From Molossus alvarezi (lineage: Eukaryota; Chordata; Mammalia; Chiroptera; Molossidae), in the NCBI GenBank assembly GCA_037176705.1, contig CM073896.1, positions 27,106,708 to 27,170,707 on the forward strand: a stretch of 64,000 bases of DNA. The letters are read 5' to 3'. Positions 1-10,899 of this stretch are shown here, in pieces. The translations under genes and the position numbers were made by a program. Position 1 is the stretch's first letter, and the number at the start of each line of letters is the position of its first letter. The notes under the pieces were generated by a model. It was not told where the DNA came from. It ran no database searches and saw only the letters and a list, made by a program, of their open reading frames with translations.

Positions 1-469
1 CTAATACCTGGTTCCAGTGATTTCCTAGTAACACTGGGGGAAAACCTTTTAGGAATAGGCAAGTTAAGGAAAAAAATAAAGAATAGGCAAGTCATAGCAG
101 ACAGATCCCAAAATGACACATCACATATACAAAAGCCTTCAAAAGTGTTAGGAAAAAACTTACATATTTGCTGACAAGGAAATAAGATCTGTGAAAATAC
201 TGCCATGTGCATACTGATACTTAGACATTGAGATGTAGTCCAAGCATTTGCCTTATACTCCCACCTCTTGGCCTCACTCCAGATGACCCTAAGTGGACAG
301 GTATAATGCTTTAAAGTTAGCATTCTATCAGGGATGCTGTTTGGGTGTCTGCGCCCATTCTGAGCTTTAGAATTTGACCCCAATTTTCAACTAAGACTTG
401 TAAATCTACCTTAGCTATTTGAATCAGAATTATATTGTGAAATATTAGTAGATGAGATTTTCCTGAACT
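1..469. other. Unique sequence, nothing recognised
   Basis: AT-rich DNA with no repeat or gene signature that I can recognise. The short open frames here have no familiar motifs and their codon patterns look random. Confidence 0.5.
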
Positions 470-1271
470 GTTCCTTATTAATTCAATTACAGTAAGAACT
501 CTTAACATGACATCTATACCATTAACAAAAATTGCAAGTGTACAATACACTACTGCTGCCAATAGGTACAACGTTGTACAGCAGATCACTAGAGCTCATT
601 CGTCCTGCTCGGCCAAAACTTGATATATGTTGATTAGTAACACCCCATTTCCCCCATCTCCAAAACCTGGCAACTACCATTCTATTCCTTGATTCTATGA
701 ATTTTACCATTTAAAATACCTCATATTAAGTGAAATCATGAAGTATTTATTTTTCTGTGACTGGCTTATTTCACTTAGCATCATGTCCTCAAAGTTCATC
801 TATGATGTCACATATTGCAGAATGTTCTTTTTAAAGGCTGACTAGTATTCCATTCTGTGCGTATGTACCACATTTCCTCTACCTATTCATCTGCCAGTCT
901 TTAAGTTGCGTCTACATGTTAGCTATTGTGAAAAGTGAGGGCAGTAAAGAACATGGGAGTTCTATACCACTTTGAGATCCTGATTTCAGTTCTTTTGGAT
1001 AAATTCGCAGAAGTGAGACTGCTGGATCATATGGCAATTACATTTTTAGTTGATAGAGAAACTTCCATACAGTTTTTCAAGCAGCTATTTACATTCCCAC
1101 CAACAGTGTATAAGGAAGGATTCTAACTTCTCCACATGAGCACCAAAACTTGACTTTTGATTTTTCAATAATAATTATCTTGACAGGTGTGGGGTGATAT
1201 CTCATTCTGGTTTTGATTTGCATATTACTAATGATTAGTGACACTGAGGATTTTTCATATACCTATTACAA

Positions 1272-1305
<34 letters not shown>

Positions 1306-1668
1306 CGCGTGTGTGTGTGTGTGTGTAGTGAGTCAAATCCTTAGACTGTTTTTCAATTGAGTTATCAATTTTGGTTTGGGTTTTTTATTTTGTTGCTATC
1401 AAGTTATAGGAGTTACTTGTATATTTAGGATATTAGCCCCTTATCAAATACAGGGTTTACAAACACTTTTCCCATTCCATAGGTTGACTCTTTGCTCTGT
1501 TGTTTCCATTGTTGTACAGAAGGCTATTTTTTATTTTGAGGTAGTCTCACTTATTTATTTTTATTGTTGTTGTCTGTGATTTTGGTGTCATTTCCATGAA
1601 ATCATTGTCAAGAAGCTTTTCCCCTGTTTTCTTCTAAGAGTTTTACAATTTCAGGTTTTATGTAACGG
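470..1668 (-). mobile_element. Old L1M-type LINE, antisense 3' part
   Basis: The reverse strand carries an L1 3'UTR and the C-terminal part of ORF2. Recognisable pieces on the + strand are the stretch near 770 (TTATTTCACTTAGCATCATG), the GCTGGATCATATGGCAATTA stretch near 1020 and the TTGATTTGCATATTACTAATG stretch near 1215. These are hallmark antisense L1 C-terminal sequences. The copy is much more diverged than the other L1s in the window and has no open frame. A (TG)n(CG)n(TG)n tract interrupts it. Family assignment (L1MA/L1MB-like) is from memory of the consensus. Confidence 0.8.
1272..1326. repeat. (TG)n(CG)n(TG)n microsatellite
   Basis: About 55 bp of strict alternating purine-pyrimidine: TG repeats, then a CG core around 1297-1309, then TG again. 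It lies inside the old antisense L1. Confidence 0.95.
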
Positions 1669-2350
1669 CACTTTTCTTTTAGTTGTGGCTCTCTATCAAT
1701 CACAAGACTGGAGTCCCTACTGTCCAAATAGGGAATGTCATAAAGGAACATAAAAGAACAGAGGAAAAAGATGACAATTTCTAGACTTTTACACCTTCAG
1801 ATGTCAGAAAAATCCATGGATGGATACTATAGACCCAGTTTGTGGAAGCAATTCTTTTCTGTTTTCCCAGGCTAGATAAAAATCTCACCAAGTCCTAGGA
1901 TTTTAAGAGGGCAGGGAAATGAGAATTGGGTAAGAATTGTAAGTAGGGTTGGGGGAAGCTTAGGGAGAAGAACAATATGAAGGCGCCGCTGTGGGATTCA
2001 TGCGGGAGATCCTGCCCTGTGTCCCCAACCCAGGGTGAGCTCCAAGACATAAGAGAATTGTGTTACCCCCCAGAAGGCTTTTGGGGTCCATAAATAGAGT
2101 GTATTTATACACTCATTAATGCTCTTGTTGCCCTGGAAGTTGGCAAGCACTGTAGAAAGTGTCCGTGACACCCTGGCCCTGGAGTAGTGCAGAGAAGCTA
2201 CATGAAGTTCTCTGGAGGATGGTGGTTTCGCAGGACAGAGCAAGCAGCCAACACATTCCCAAGGGAACCAGAGTGGGGTGGAGATAGCTCAGAACGCAAG
2301 TGAACTGGCAGGCTGAGAAGATGCTACAGAAGAAGCATGCATCTGGATGC
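1669..2350. other. Unique sequence, nothing recognised
   Basis: No repeat or coding signature recognised. The small reverse-strand frames between 1998 and 2364 overlap one another and show no family motif. Confidence 0.45.
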
Positions 2351-2798
2351 TGTATTAGTTTCATAAGGCTGCCATATCAAAGATCCACAACCCTAGTGGC
2401 TTAAAACAACAGAAATGTATTCTTTCAAAATTCTGGAGACTAAAAATTCAAAATCAAGATGTCACAGGGCTACCCTCTAGGGTAGAATCTGTCCTATGCC
2501 CTTCTCTCAGCTTCCAGCATCATCAGTAATCCTTGACATTCCTTGGCTTATAGTTGCAATATGCAACTCCAATCTTTACCTCCATTGACACATGGCTTTC
2601 TCCCCTCCTGTCTTCACACTGTCTGTTTACAAGAAGACACCATGCACATTGGATTAAGGGTCCACTCTACTTGAGTATGATGTCATCTTAACTAATTACT
2701 TTTACAATGACCCTACTTCTAAAAAAGTTCACATTCTGAGGTACTGGGGGTTAAAAGTTCAACTTATCCTTTTGGAACACAGAATTCAATCCATAACA
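2351..2798 (-). mobile_element. MLT1-type LTR (ERVL-MaLR), antisense
   Basis: Starts TGTATTAGTTTCATAAGGCT and ends CAATCCATAACA, the reverse complement of a solitary MLT1A-like LTR. The internal GTGGCTTAAAACAACAGAAA and the ACATTCTGAGGTACTGGGGG box are diagnostic. The 5-bp flanks (GATGC and AATGT) match at three of five positions, compatible with a decayed target-site duplication. No internal retroviral sequence is present. Confidence 0.85.
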
Positions 2799-3212
2799 AA
2801 TGTCCCAGAAGATTTGACCATGAGGAGGCTTGACCATGTCCAAGAATTAGACAGAACTATAGTGTCTTGTAGATTCCCACTTAGGACAATAACGGTCCTA
2901 AACCAGATCTATTTCCCAACTCCCATACTCCAAAGCCCCTAGGACTTCAAATAATTCTTGGGAAAAAGAAAGAAAAGGTTAGAGAGGAAAATCCTAAATT
3001 AAATGAGTTTTAGACTGAGATGCCTGGGTTTATCTTGACTTAATTAAGATTTTTGTTGTTACAATTGGGCAAGATGAGGGCTCCAAAAATAACACTCAAT
3101 GGAGGAATTTAAAAATTTTATAATTCTGCACACCTGGATTTATGCAAACAAGCAGCATAAGAGTTATAAATCTATCTGTTCTGTAGTAATCCTTAGTGGG
3201 AGTGGGAGTGTT
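2799..3212. other. Unique sequence, nothing recognised
   Basis: No repeat or gene recognised between the MLT1 LTR and the next L1 fragment. Confidence 0.45.
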
Positions 3213-3220
3213 TGTCTTTT

Positions 3221-3783
3221 CTTTTTATTCATTTATTTTTGTTACAAATGTTTCTCCATTTTTCCCCATTGACACCCTCCTCACCATCCCCCCAACCCCA
3301 TCTCCAGCTTTGTTGTCCATGTCCATCAGTTTTGCATACATGCATGTAAGTTCTGTGGTTTATCTCTTCCTCCTCCACACCCTCTTCTGAGAGTTGTCGG
3401 TCTGTACCCTACTTCCACATCTCTGGGTCTACTGTTCCTCAGACTGTTGTGTTCATTATATTCAAATAAGTGAGATCATGTAATATTTGTCTTTCTCTGC
3501 TTGGCTTGTTTCGCTTAAGATAATACTCTCCAGGTCCCCCCATGTCGTCTCTGATCTGAAGACCAACGCTCTAACCGCTGAACCAAACTGGCCAGGTCCC
3601 TCCGTGTCATCTCAAAGGATAAGAGATCTTTTTTACTTATAGCTGAATAGTGTTCCATTGTATATGTACCACAACTTTGTATTCATTCCTCTACTGATGG
3701 ACACTTGGGCTGTTTCCAGATTTTAGCTATTGTAAATAGTGCTGCTATGAACATGGGGTCACATATATTCTTTCTGATTGGTG
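3221..3783 (-). mobile_element. 5'-truncated L1, antisense
   Basis: Antisense bat L1 3'UTR and extreme ORF2 C-terminus. It aligns by eye with the + strand at 12,670-13,165 and with the reverse complement of 59,470-59,900. An imperfect duplication of TGTCTTYTTT flanks it (3213-3220 and 3784-3793). It is interrupted by a 40-bp SINE-head insertion at 3552-3591. Confidence 0.85.
3530..3613 (-). mobile_element. Tailless Ves SINE-head insertion with duplicated target
   Basis: The 40 bp at 3552-3591 are the reverse complement of the tRNA-like head of a Ves SINE (CCAGTTTGGTTCAGCGGTTA and onward, ending in the anticodon-stem region). There is no SINE body and no A-tail. The L1 sequence on either side is repeated: 3530-3551 and 3592-3613 match at 19 of 22 positions and occur once in other L1 copies. 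This looks like a retroposed head with its own target-site duplication. Confidence 0.75.
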
Positions 3784-3964
3784 TGTCTTCTTTAATTGAG
3801 AATTTTGTACAGACCACAAAAGGATTAATTAAGAGTAATTAATGTAATGAAAACTACATACAATTTGCTAAAACTACAAATAACAAAGTAGTTCTTATAT
3901 TATTGTTTAATCTCACTTCATTAAAGAATGCAATGCCTAATGTGAATAAAAAAATTCCCCTCTG

Positions 3965-4170
3965 GCCCGGCCACTGTGGCTCAGTGGTTGAGCATTGACC
4001 CATGCACCAAGAGATTGTCAGTTTGATTCCCAGTCAGGGCACATGCCCAGGTTGTGGGCCTGATCCCCAGTGTGGGACATGCAGGAGGCGGCCAATCGAT
4101 ATCCTCTCTCATCGATGTTTCTCTCTTTCTCTCTCTCTCTAAAAACCAATAAAAGAAAAAAATAAAAATA
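3965..4170 (+). mobile_element. Ves-type SINE
   Basis: tRNA-derived head (GGCTCAGTGGTTGAGCATTG, A-box-like; GTTTGATTCCC, B-box-like), pyrimidine-rich CTCTCT middle and A-rich tail. Flanked by a near-perfect duplication reading AAAATTCCCCTCTG (3951-3964) and TTTCCCCTCTG after the tail (to 4185). Belongs to the 'GAGCATYGACCCATGCACC' subtype. Confidence 0.92.
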
Positions 4171-4474
4171 AAAAATTTCCCCTCTGCTCCTTTGCTTTCA
4201 TTGTTCAGTTTCTGCCTCATCAGCTCTCTCAGTATACCCCATGGTTCACTTTCAACAAAATACATCATCAAGTTTCTACTTCAAAATGGCACCATTTGAA
4301 TTTTTCATTAAAGAGAAGTACCATTCTCATCAGACTTTAGACACAAATATTTATCTCCCAGTCTCCTCTGGAAAAGGCCTGTCACGGGCTGCAGTGCACC
4401 AGCAATGGCACATCTCTGTGCTCAGCACACGCTGACCTACCTTTCCAGCTGAGCAGCCACAGTACAGGGTTAGA

Positions 4475-4680
4475 ACGTGACAGTGTACATGTCCTTCATT
4501 CGAATGCCAGAGCTGTCACTTAGCGTGACCTTAGGGCATATTATTTAACCTTTCTCTGCCTCAGTTTCTTCACCTATAAAAGTGTGTCTACCTTATGAGG
4601 TTGTTTGATGTGTTAATATGTATAAAGTACTTAACATCAAAGTCAACTTAAATAGTAAGCACTCAGTGTTTATTAATATT
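4475..4680 (+). mobile_element. MIR SINE remnant
   Basis: Contains the MIR core CTCTGCCTCAGTTTCTTCAC, followed by TATGAGGTTGTTTGATGTGTT and a degraded CTCAGTGTTTATTAATATT end. An ancient mammalian SINE; edges approximate. Confidence 0.75.
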
Positions 4681-6432
4681 AAACACACAAACAGTTCTTT
4701 GAAGTCAATAAGAAAAGGACAATCTAAAATGTGTCAAAAATAGAAGTAGGCAAATCACAAGAAGAAACACAAAATGATTAAAAAACAATACAAATATACC
4801 ACCTCAGTAGCAAACAGTAAAATACAAATTAAAACAAGATTCTAATTTTATTGCCTATTTATGACACTGTAAAAGTCTGATAACATTCAGTGCTAATAAA
4901 TATCTAAAGAAACTGGCATTCTCATTTATTTTTGGTGAAAGTGTACATTTTTGTAATATTTTTAAATTAAATTAGTAATATTAATTTTTTAAATATTCAT
5001 AATCCCTGACTATTTTTATTTCTGGGATTCTAACCAACCAGGCAAAAAAGAAAAGAAAAATCAGCAATATCTAATACTCTCAAAGTCTTATCAAAAAATA
5101 TATCTAAAAAGTTATTATAAAAAAATACAATATCCATATATAGGAAAATGGTTGCCTAAATCATTATATATTAATACTATAAAACACTAAGCAGCTATTA
5201 TAAGAACAATATAGATCACCATGCATTAACTTAGGAATAGGTCACCATATGCTATTATGCAAGAATAGCAGATCCTTGTTAGGGCCCCATGTTTTTTTTT
5301 CATATATACATGTAAATAATTATATATAATATATATATATCTAAAAACATATGCATGTTTATATATAACAAAAGAAATAGTAGTTTACAATGGTCACATT
5401 AGAGAATGAGATAAGAAAGAGAAAGTAAGACACTATCACTTTCACTTTTGACTATATTTTGGGGGGGTTGGTACAGTAAGCAGATATGATTATATTTAAA
5501 GTAATTGAAAATATAAAGAATGGAGGCAAAAGAGAAAATGAATATGTAACAAGTTTAAAATCAGCTACTAGATAGATACTTTTCTCAAGGCACAAAACAA
5601 AGTATTCATTACTTACATGTGAAAATGTTTGCAAATCTATGTTCATAATGGAAAATAATGTGTATATACAAATGGTAGAGTTCTTTTAAAAGTTTAGTTC
5701 TTAGTTAAATCCATGGATGTGAAGTAAAACCCTTTATGCTCATTACATCCATCAGCAAAGGGCTACATAGCCCGACAGTACAGGAAATGGGCAACACGTG
5801 GCCCAAGCTGGAAACAGTTAGAGTCTCTCTCCCAAAGGAGAAAATAAAAATTTAATTTTTTGAACATTCATAACAAGCCTTGGAAAAATGCTAAAATGTA
5901 GCTTATGGCAGAAGAAGGAACACAGCCTAGTGGGCAGAGGCACAGTTAACAGCAGCATTTCTCTGCAGGGTGAGCTGCGTGGGAGAAAGGTTGCCCCATG
6001 AGTGAACAGGCTGGGACCTGCTCAGTGTCTGAGAAGCAGAAAACAGAGACTATCCAAAGGCATATTCAATATTTCTTTATTTCACCGATTCTAAGAAGTA
6101 CAGTTTCTCACATATGTAAATCTCTGAAATTGGGATGAGTCTTAACTTCAGAGGCATGTAGCAGTCACTTCTGGCCAGATGACAGTTTTGATGTGGCTGT
6201 TATGGTCTTGATTATAAACATTCACATGGGCACAATTTCACTGAATTTTGAGCATTTTGGGTGCTATCGGTTTTGAGTTTAAATGCCATTTAAAATGTGT
6301 TCTGTGGAATTATACAATGATTTAGCATTGAAGCAGAAGTCACTATATCTGCAAAAAATATACCAAAATAAAACAATAGGGAATAAATTTGATTTAGTAA
6401 AGTAAGTATTCATCATATCAGGAGTGACAACA
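4681..6432. other. Unique AT-rich sequence
   Basis: Strongly AT-rich, with ATAT-rich low complexity near 4940-5000 and 5290-5360. No gene, known repeat or conserved motif recognised. The open frames are short and lysine/isoleucine-rich by composition. Confidence 0.5.
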
Positions 6433-6444
6433 GCCCCATATTTT

Positions 6445-6653
6445 ATTTTTTCTTTATTGACTTTAGAGAGAGAGGAAGGGAGAGGGAGAGAGAGGTGGAA
6501 ACATCGATGAGAGAGAACATCGACTGGCGGCCTCCTGCATGCCCCCCACTGGGGATTGGGCCCACAATCTGGGCATGTGCCCTGACCAGAAATCAACCAG
6601 GGACCTCCTGGTGCATGGGTCAATGCTCAACCACTGAGCCACACCAGCTGGGT
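6445..6653 (-). mobile_element. Ves-type SINE, antisense
   Basis: The reverse complement carries the full head (CAGCTGGTGTGGCTCAGTGG), body and T/A-rich tail. Flanking duplication: GCCCCATATTTT (6433-6444) and GCCCAATATTTT (6654-6665). Same subtype as the copy at 3965. Confidence 0.92.
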
Positions 6654-6882
6654 GCCCAATATTTTCTTATAGAAAAAAAAAATCATGTGTTTTATAGAAC
6701 CTAAAAAAGGAAAATATCAGAAGTATATGAAGCTGTATCAGGTTTTTGCCCAGCTTGGGTGAATGGGGAGGCTATACCAGTGGACCCTACAGGACACCTA
6801 CTACATTAGGCCACTCTACCAAGCCTGGGAGATGTAGCAGCTCTACCTAGTACATAGAAACAAATACAGGGAAGCAGCCAAA

Positions 6883-7733
6883 ATGAGAAGACAAAGAAAT
6901 GGGTCCCAGATGGAAGAATAAAACAAAAGTCCAGAAAAAGAACTAAACAAAGTGGAGACAATCTACTAGATGCAGAGTTCAAAACACTGGTTATAAGGAT
7001 GCTCAGTGACTTTGGTGAGAACCTCAATAGCATAAAAAAGGACCAGTCAGAAATAAAGGATACACTAACTGAAATGAAGAATAATTTACAGGGAATCAAC
7101 AGTACAGTAGATGAAGTAGTGAATTAAATCATTGATTTGGCAGATAAGGAAGCAAAAAACACCTAATCAGAACAGCAAAAAGAAAAAATAATGCAAAGAA
7201 ACTAGGATAGTGGAAGGAGCTTCTGGGACAACTCCAAGTGTACCAACAACATTTGCATCATGGGGGTGCCAGAAGGAGAAGAGAGAGGGCAAGAAATTGA
7301 AAACCTATTTGAAAAAAATGACAGAAAACTTCCCTAACCAGCTAAAGAAAATAGACATGCTGGTCCAGGAAGTACAGACAGTCCCAAACAAGATGAACCA
7401 AAGAGGCACACACCAAGACACTTCATAATGAAAATGCAAAAGGTTAAAGACAAAGAGAGAATATTAAAAGCAGCAAGATAAAGACAGTTGGTTACTTACA
7501 AGAGAGCTCCCATAAGACTGCCAGCTGGTTTCTCAACAGAAACTTTGCAGGCCAGATGGATGGGCACAAAATACTCAAAGTGATGAAAAGTTTCGACCTA
7601 CAACCAATAATACTCTACCCAGCAAAGCTATCATTTAGAATGGAATACAAAGAGTTTCCCAGACAAGGAAAAGCTAAAGGAGTTCATCACCATCAAACCA
7701 GTATTATATGAAATGTTAAAGGGACATTTTTAA
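6883..7733 (+). pseudogene. HAL1 ORF1 remnant (L1 ORF1p-like RNA-binding protein)
   Basis: The start ATG at 6883 encodes MRRQRNGSQMEE, parallel to MRRQRNRSKMKE at 51,972. The remnant then shows an L1 ORF1 layout: a coiled-coil-like segment, an ICIMGVPEGEE-type stretch near 7250-7280 (RRM start) and a C-terminal block ending at TAA 7731-7733, in the position of the L1 ORF1 stop. In-frame stops (for example near 6918 and 7125) and frameshifts break it throughout. By family knowledge the intact protein is a trimeric RNA-binding chaperone; this copy cannot encode one. Confidence 0.75.
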
Positions 7734-7804
7734 GAATAAGAAAAAAAAATTAAATATGAACAATAGAATGGCAATAAATACTTTATCTATCAAAAACTGA
7801 AACT

Positions 7805-7836
7805 AAAAAAAAAAAAAAAGAAGAAGAAGAAGAAGC
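7805..7836. repeat. A-run followed by (GAA)n
   Basis: An A-run passes into AGAAGAAGAAGAAGAAG exactly between the HAL1 ORF1 remnant and its 3'UTR. Confidence 0.9.
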
Positions 7837-8155
7837 AGAGCAGAAACAGACTCAAAGATACAGAGAACATTTTGACATTTGCCCAGTGGGAGGAAGGTTG
7901 AGAAAATGGATGAAAAGGTTAAAGGATTAAGAAGTACAAATTGGTTATTACAGAATAGTCATGTGGATATAAAGTACAGCATAGGGAATACAGTCAATAA
8001 TATTCTAATAACTATATATGGTGTCAGATGGGTACTATATTTATAGGATAATCACTTAGTAAGTTATATAATGTCTAATCACTGGGGTATACACCTGAAA
8101 GTAAAATAATATTGTACATCAACAGTAATCAAAAAATAAAAAATGATTTCTTTAA

Positions 8156-8778
8156 AAAGATGTGTACAGAAGGGATTACCTATCACATGCTTTCAAGCAA
8201 TGGCATCATAGATTTCATAAAATATGGGTAAAATGTATTTTTAATAATGTTCTACCCGAGTCTTTTTAGTCTATATTTAACCCCAACCATCACCAGGGAA
8301 ATTAATCACATAGATACCAAATGTAAGAGCAGATAAAGTGTCACAACAATACAATGAATTGGTTACCTTAAAGAACATAAAGTTTTCAACAGTTTTCTAA
8401 ATGTCCAAATGAATGGCTGAACTCCTTTCCAAATTCTTATTGCAGAAGGATCCCTACACAGTATTTTGGACAAAGATTATGACACTTTCTAAGGACTATC
8501 AGTGTGCATTGCCTCCATTCTCCTGTGATTCATCTTCCTATCAGGATTCCAAATGAAGATTCAAAAATGTGCTTCTCCCTCTTTGATGCACAGGACTAAG
8601 AATGATAAAAAGGAATGAATACCATCTTTGATTTCATTTAGAACAAACTGAAACTTTGAAGAAATTTTACAAGGAAAAATTAGAAAAAACAATATGGAAA
8701 TAAACATAGTGTCAAAGAAGAATAATGCAATTCCTTTATATGTGGATTATAGACATATATTAATTGTCTGTTATGTAC
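8156..8778. other. Unique sequence, nothing recognised
   Basis: No repeat or coding signature recognised between HAL1 and the next SINE. Confidence 0.45.
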
Positions 8779-8790
8779 TGTATGCACTTT

Positions 8791-8970
8791 TTTTTTTTAC
8801 TTTTTTTTTTTTTTATCCTTACCCAAGGACATTTTTGCATTTATCTTCAGATAGAGCAGGAGGGAGAAAGAGAGAGAGAGAGAAACATCAATGTGAGAGG
8901 GACACATCAAGTGGCTGCCACTCACACGACCCCAACCAGGGCTGGGGACAAACTGCAACAGAGGTGCACA
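8791..8970 (-). mobile_element. Headless Ves-type SINE, antisense
   Basis: Only the SINE body is present (ATCCTTACCCAAGGACATTT through GGGGACAAACTGCAAC in the + direction); the tRNA-like head is missing. Flanking duplication TGTATGCACTTT / AGTATGCACTTT (8779-8790 and 8970-8981) shows that it inserted in this truncated form. Confidence 0.88.
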
Positions 8971-8981
8971 GTATGCACTTT

Positions 8982-9339
8982 GCCAATAGCTCAGAACCTA
9001 GTGGGGGAATCAGATACATGAACAGATTTTTAACATCTAATATCGTTAGTGCTGTGACAGATGTGTAAAGATGGTTACACTCCTCTATAAGCAGGTTTCA
9101 AGGCTCTCTGGTCTACCTCATTCCATATCATAACTTGAGGCCTACATTTTAATTCAAAGGACTGCATAGTTTGCAGGGCACTTGCCTAACTCCATCACCT
9201 CTTGGATCCCAGCCCACCTTCGCAGTCTGTCATTTCATGTGCAACATCAACAATTCCACTCCTAGACATGTATTTCTTTGCAACTGAAATGACTGTATTT
9301 CCATTCCAATTTCTGCCTATTTCATAGAGAAGAGGTAGA
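8982..9339. other. Unique sequence, nothing recognised
   Basis: No repeat or gene recognised. Confidence 0.4.
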
Positions 9340-9545
9340 ACATAATAGATAAGAATACAAGCCGGGTGTTGAATCTAGATTTCATTACTTAACAGTGTGA
9401 CCTCAGGCAAATTAACTCACTTTTCTGAACCTCAGTTTTACCTTTTGTAAATGGGGCTAATAATATTTACCACTAAGTTTAATTCTCCTTGAGCTTAGTA
9501 TAAAATAAGCTTTCTGTAAGAGTTTGCAATTTATTATGATGTTAT
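9340..9545 (+). mobile_element. MIR SINE remnant
   Basis: CAGTGTGACCTCAGGCAAAT and TGAACCTCAGTTTTACCTTT followed by TGTAAATGGGGCTAATAATA: MIR core in sense orientation. Edges approximate. Confidence 0.75.
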
Positions 9546-9799
9546 TTTTCCCCAGTTAGTTAACCCATAAACAAGCTTATCATACAGGTAAGATCTTATT
9601 CCCCCTACTGGACAATGGTATTTTCTTTAGTCAAGTACAAAAGTACCACATGTGATCATGCCATTCACTTAACAAAAACTACATAACAACTATCTCCTGG
9701 CTGTTACTTTACCAATAGCAGGCATTTCCTGGAAATATTCATCATATTTCAGAGGAAACTCATTTACTTCAAGACATTTAAACCCATTTAATAAGAATT

Positions 9800-10380
9800 A
9801 AAGGTGAAGGAAGTACACACTTCGAGTTATAAAATAGATAAGTCATGGGATGTAATGTACAGCATGAGTATTACAGTTAATACTGTATTGCAGCGCTGGC
9901 CAGTGTTGCTCAGTGGATAGAGCCCTGGCCCCACACCGAAGGGTCATGGGTTAGATTCCTGCTCAAGGCCACATACCTGGGTTGCAGGTTTGATCCCCGG
10001 CCCCAGTCAGGGCACATGCAGGAGGCAACCAATCAATGTGTCTCTCTCACATGGATGTTTCTCTTTCCCGCTCCCTGCTTCCTTCTTCCCTTCCACACTC
10101 TCTAACAATCAATGGAAAATTTTCCTTGGGTGAGGATGGACAACGACAACAACAACAAACAGTAACAACAATAATAATACTGTATTGCATATTTGAGAAC
10201 TGTAAGAGAGATTTTAAAAGTTGTCATCACAAGGGGGAAAAAATGTTGTTAACTGTATGGTGACAGAAGTTAACTGGACTTATTGTAGTGATCATTTCCC
10301 AGAATATACAAATATCCAATCAATAGGTGTACAACTGAAACCAATATAATGTTGTATGTCAATTATACCTCAATAAGTAA
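9800..10380 (+). mobile_element. L1M-type 3'UTR fragment, split by a SINE
   Basis: The CATGGGATGTAATGTACAGC stretch and, after the SINE, ACTGGACTTATTGTAGTGAT and ATGTTGTATGTCAATTATAC are classic old mammalian L1 3'UTR sequence ending in CTCAATAA. There is no ORF2 in front, so it is a 5'-truncated copy. Confidence 0.8.
9893..10174 (+). mobile_element. Ves-type SINE with CAA-rich tail
   Basis: Head GCGCTGGCCAGTGTTGCTCA, double B-box-like GTTTGATCCCCGG, pyrimidine middle and a tail rich in CAA/ATA units. A perfect 15-bp duplication TAATACTGTATTGCA (9878-9892 and 10175-10189) marks insertion into the older L1 3'UTR. Confidence 0.95.
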
Positions 10381-10464
10381 GGAAGAAAAAGGTAAATAAG
10401 AAATAAATAAGAAAAAAGTAAACAATTGAGATAGCAAATTTTGAAGAAAATAAGAATAAAAGCA

Positions 10465-10890
10465 TCACTTATTGAGAAACCTGTGTGCTGCTCCCACACG
10501 TCCTTGCAGAACCTGACTGCTCCCCCATCAGGAGTGGAGTCTTATTTCCTCTCATCTTGAAAGGGACTGCACTCTTGTCCCTGAATGCAGCAGAAGAAAT
10601 ATTGCATGGATCTTAAGGCTGTCATAGAAAGCAATGTGGCTTTTATCTGGCCATCTCTTGGGGGTGCTTGCATTTGGTACCCAGCCATTGTTGTGTAATG
10701 AAGCCAACCAGATACATAGAAAGACTGTACAGGTGTTTTCACCACAGCCGCAGTGAAGGTGCCAGTAACGGCCAATACCAACCCCCAAACAAACAAGTAA
10801 ATGAACCCTGAGCTGATTACAGTCCAAACTAACCCAGCTGGTGCCACGTGGAGCAAAAACTCTGTCCCCACTGTCCTCCCTTCTTCCATC
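10465..10890 (+). mobile_element. MLT1-type LTR remnant
   Basis: CCATCTCTTGGGGGTGCTTG, GTACCCAGCCATTGTTGTGT and CCAGCTGGTGCCACGTGGAG are degraded blocks of an MLT1 (ERVL-MaLR) LTR in sense. The 115-codon open frame on the other strand is incidental. Edges approximate. Confidence 0.65.
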
Positions 10891-10899
10891 CTTTCCTTC

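Larger units (their letters stand above)
6722..8155 (+). mobile_element. HAL1 (half-L1) retrotransposon
   Basis: An L1-like ORF1 remnant (6883-7733) is followed, after an A/GAA repeat, by a 3'UTR (about 7850-8150). The diagnostic 3' end includes GGTGTCAGATGGGTACTATA and CTGGGGTATACACCTGAAAG. No ORF2 lies between ORF1 and the 3'UTR, which is the defining feature of HAL1. The 5' part (6730-6880) matches 51,840-51,970 by eye, a second copy in this window. By family knowledge HAL1 uses L1 machinery in trans. Confidence 0.85.

Noticed and set aside
10542..10889. 115-codon open frame on the - strand with hydrophobic segments
   Set aside because: It is the antisense of a degraded MLT1 LTR, with no family motif and overlapping frames.
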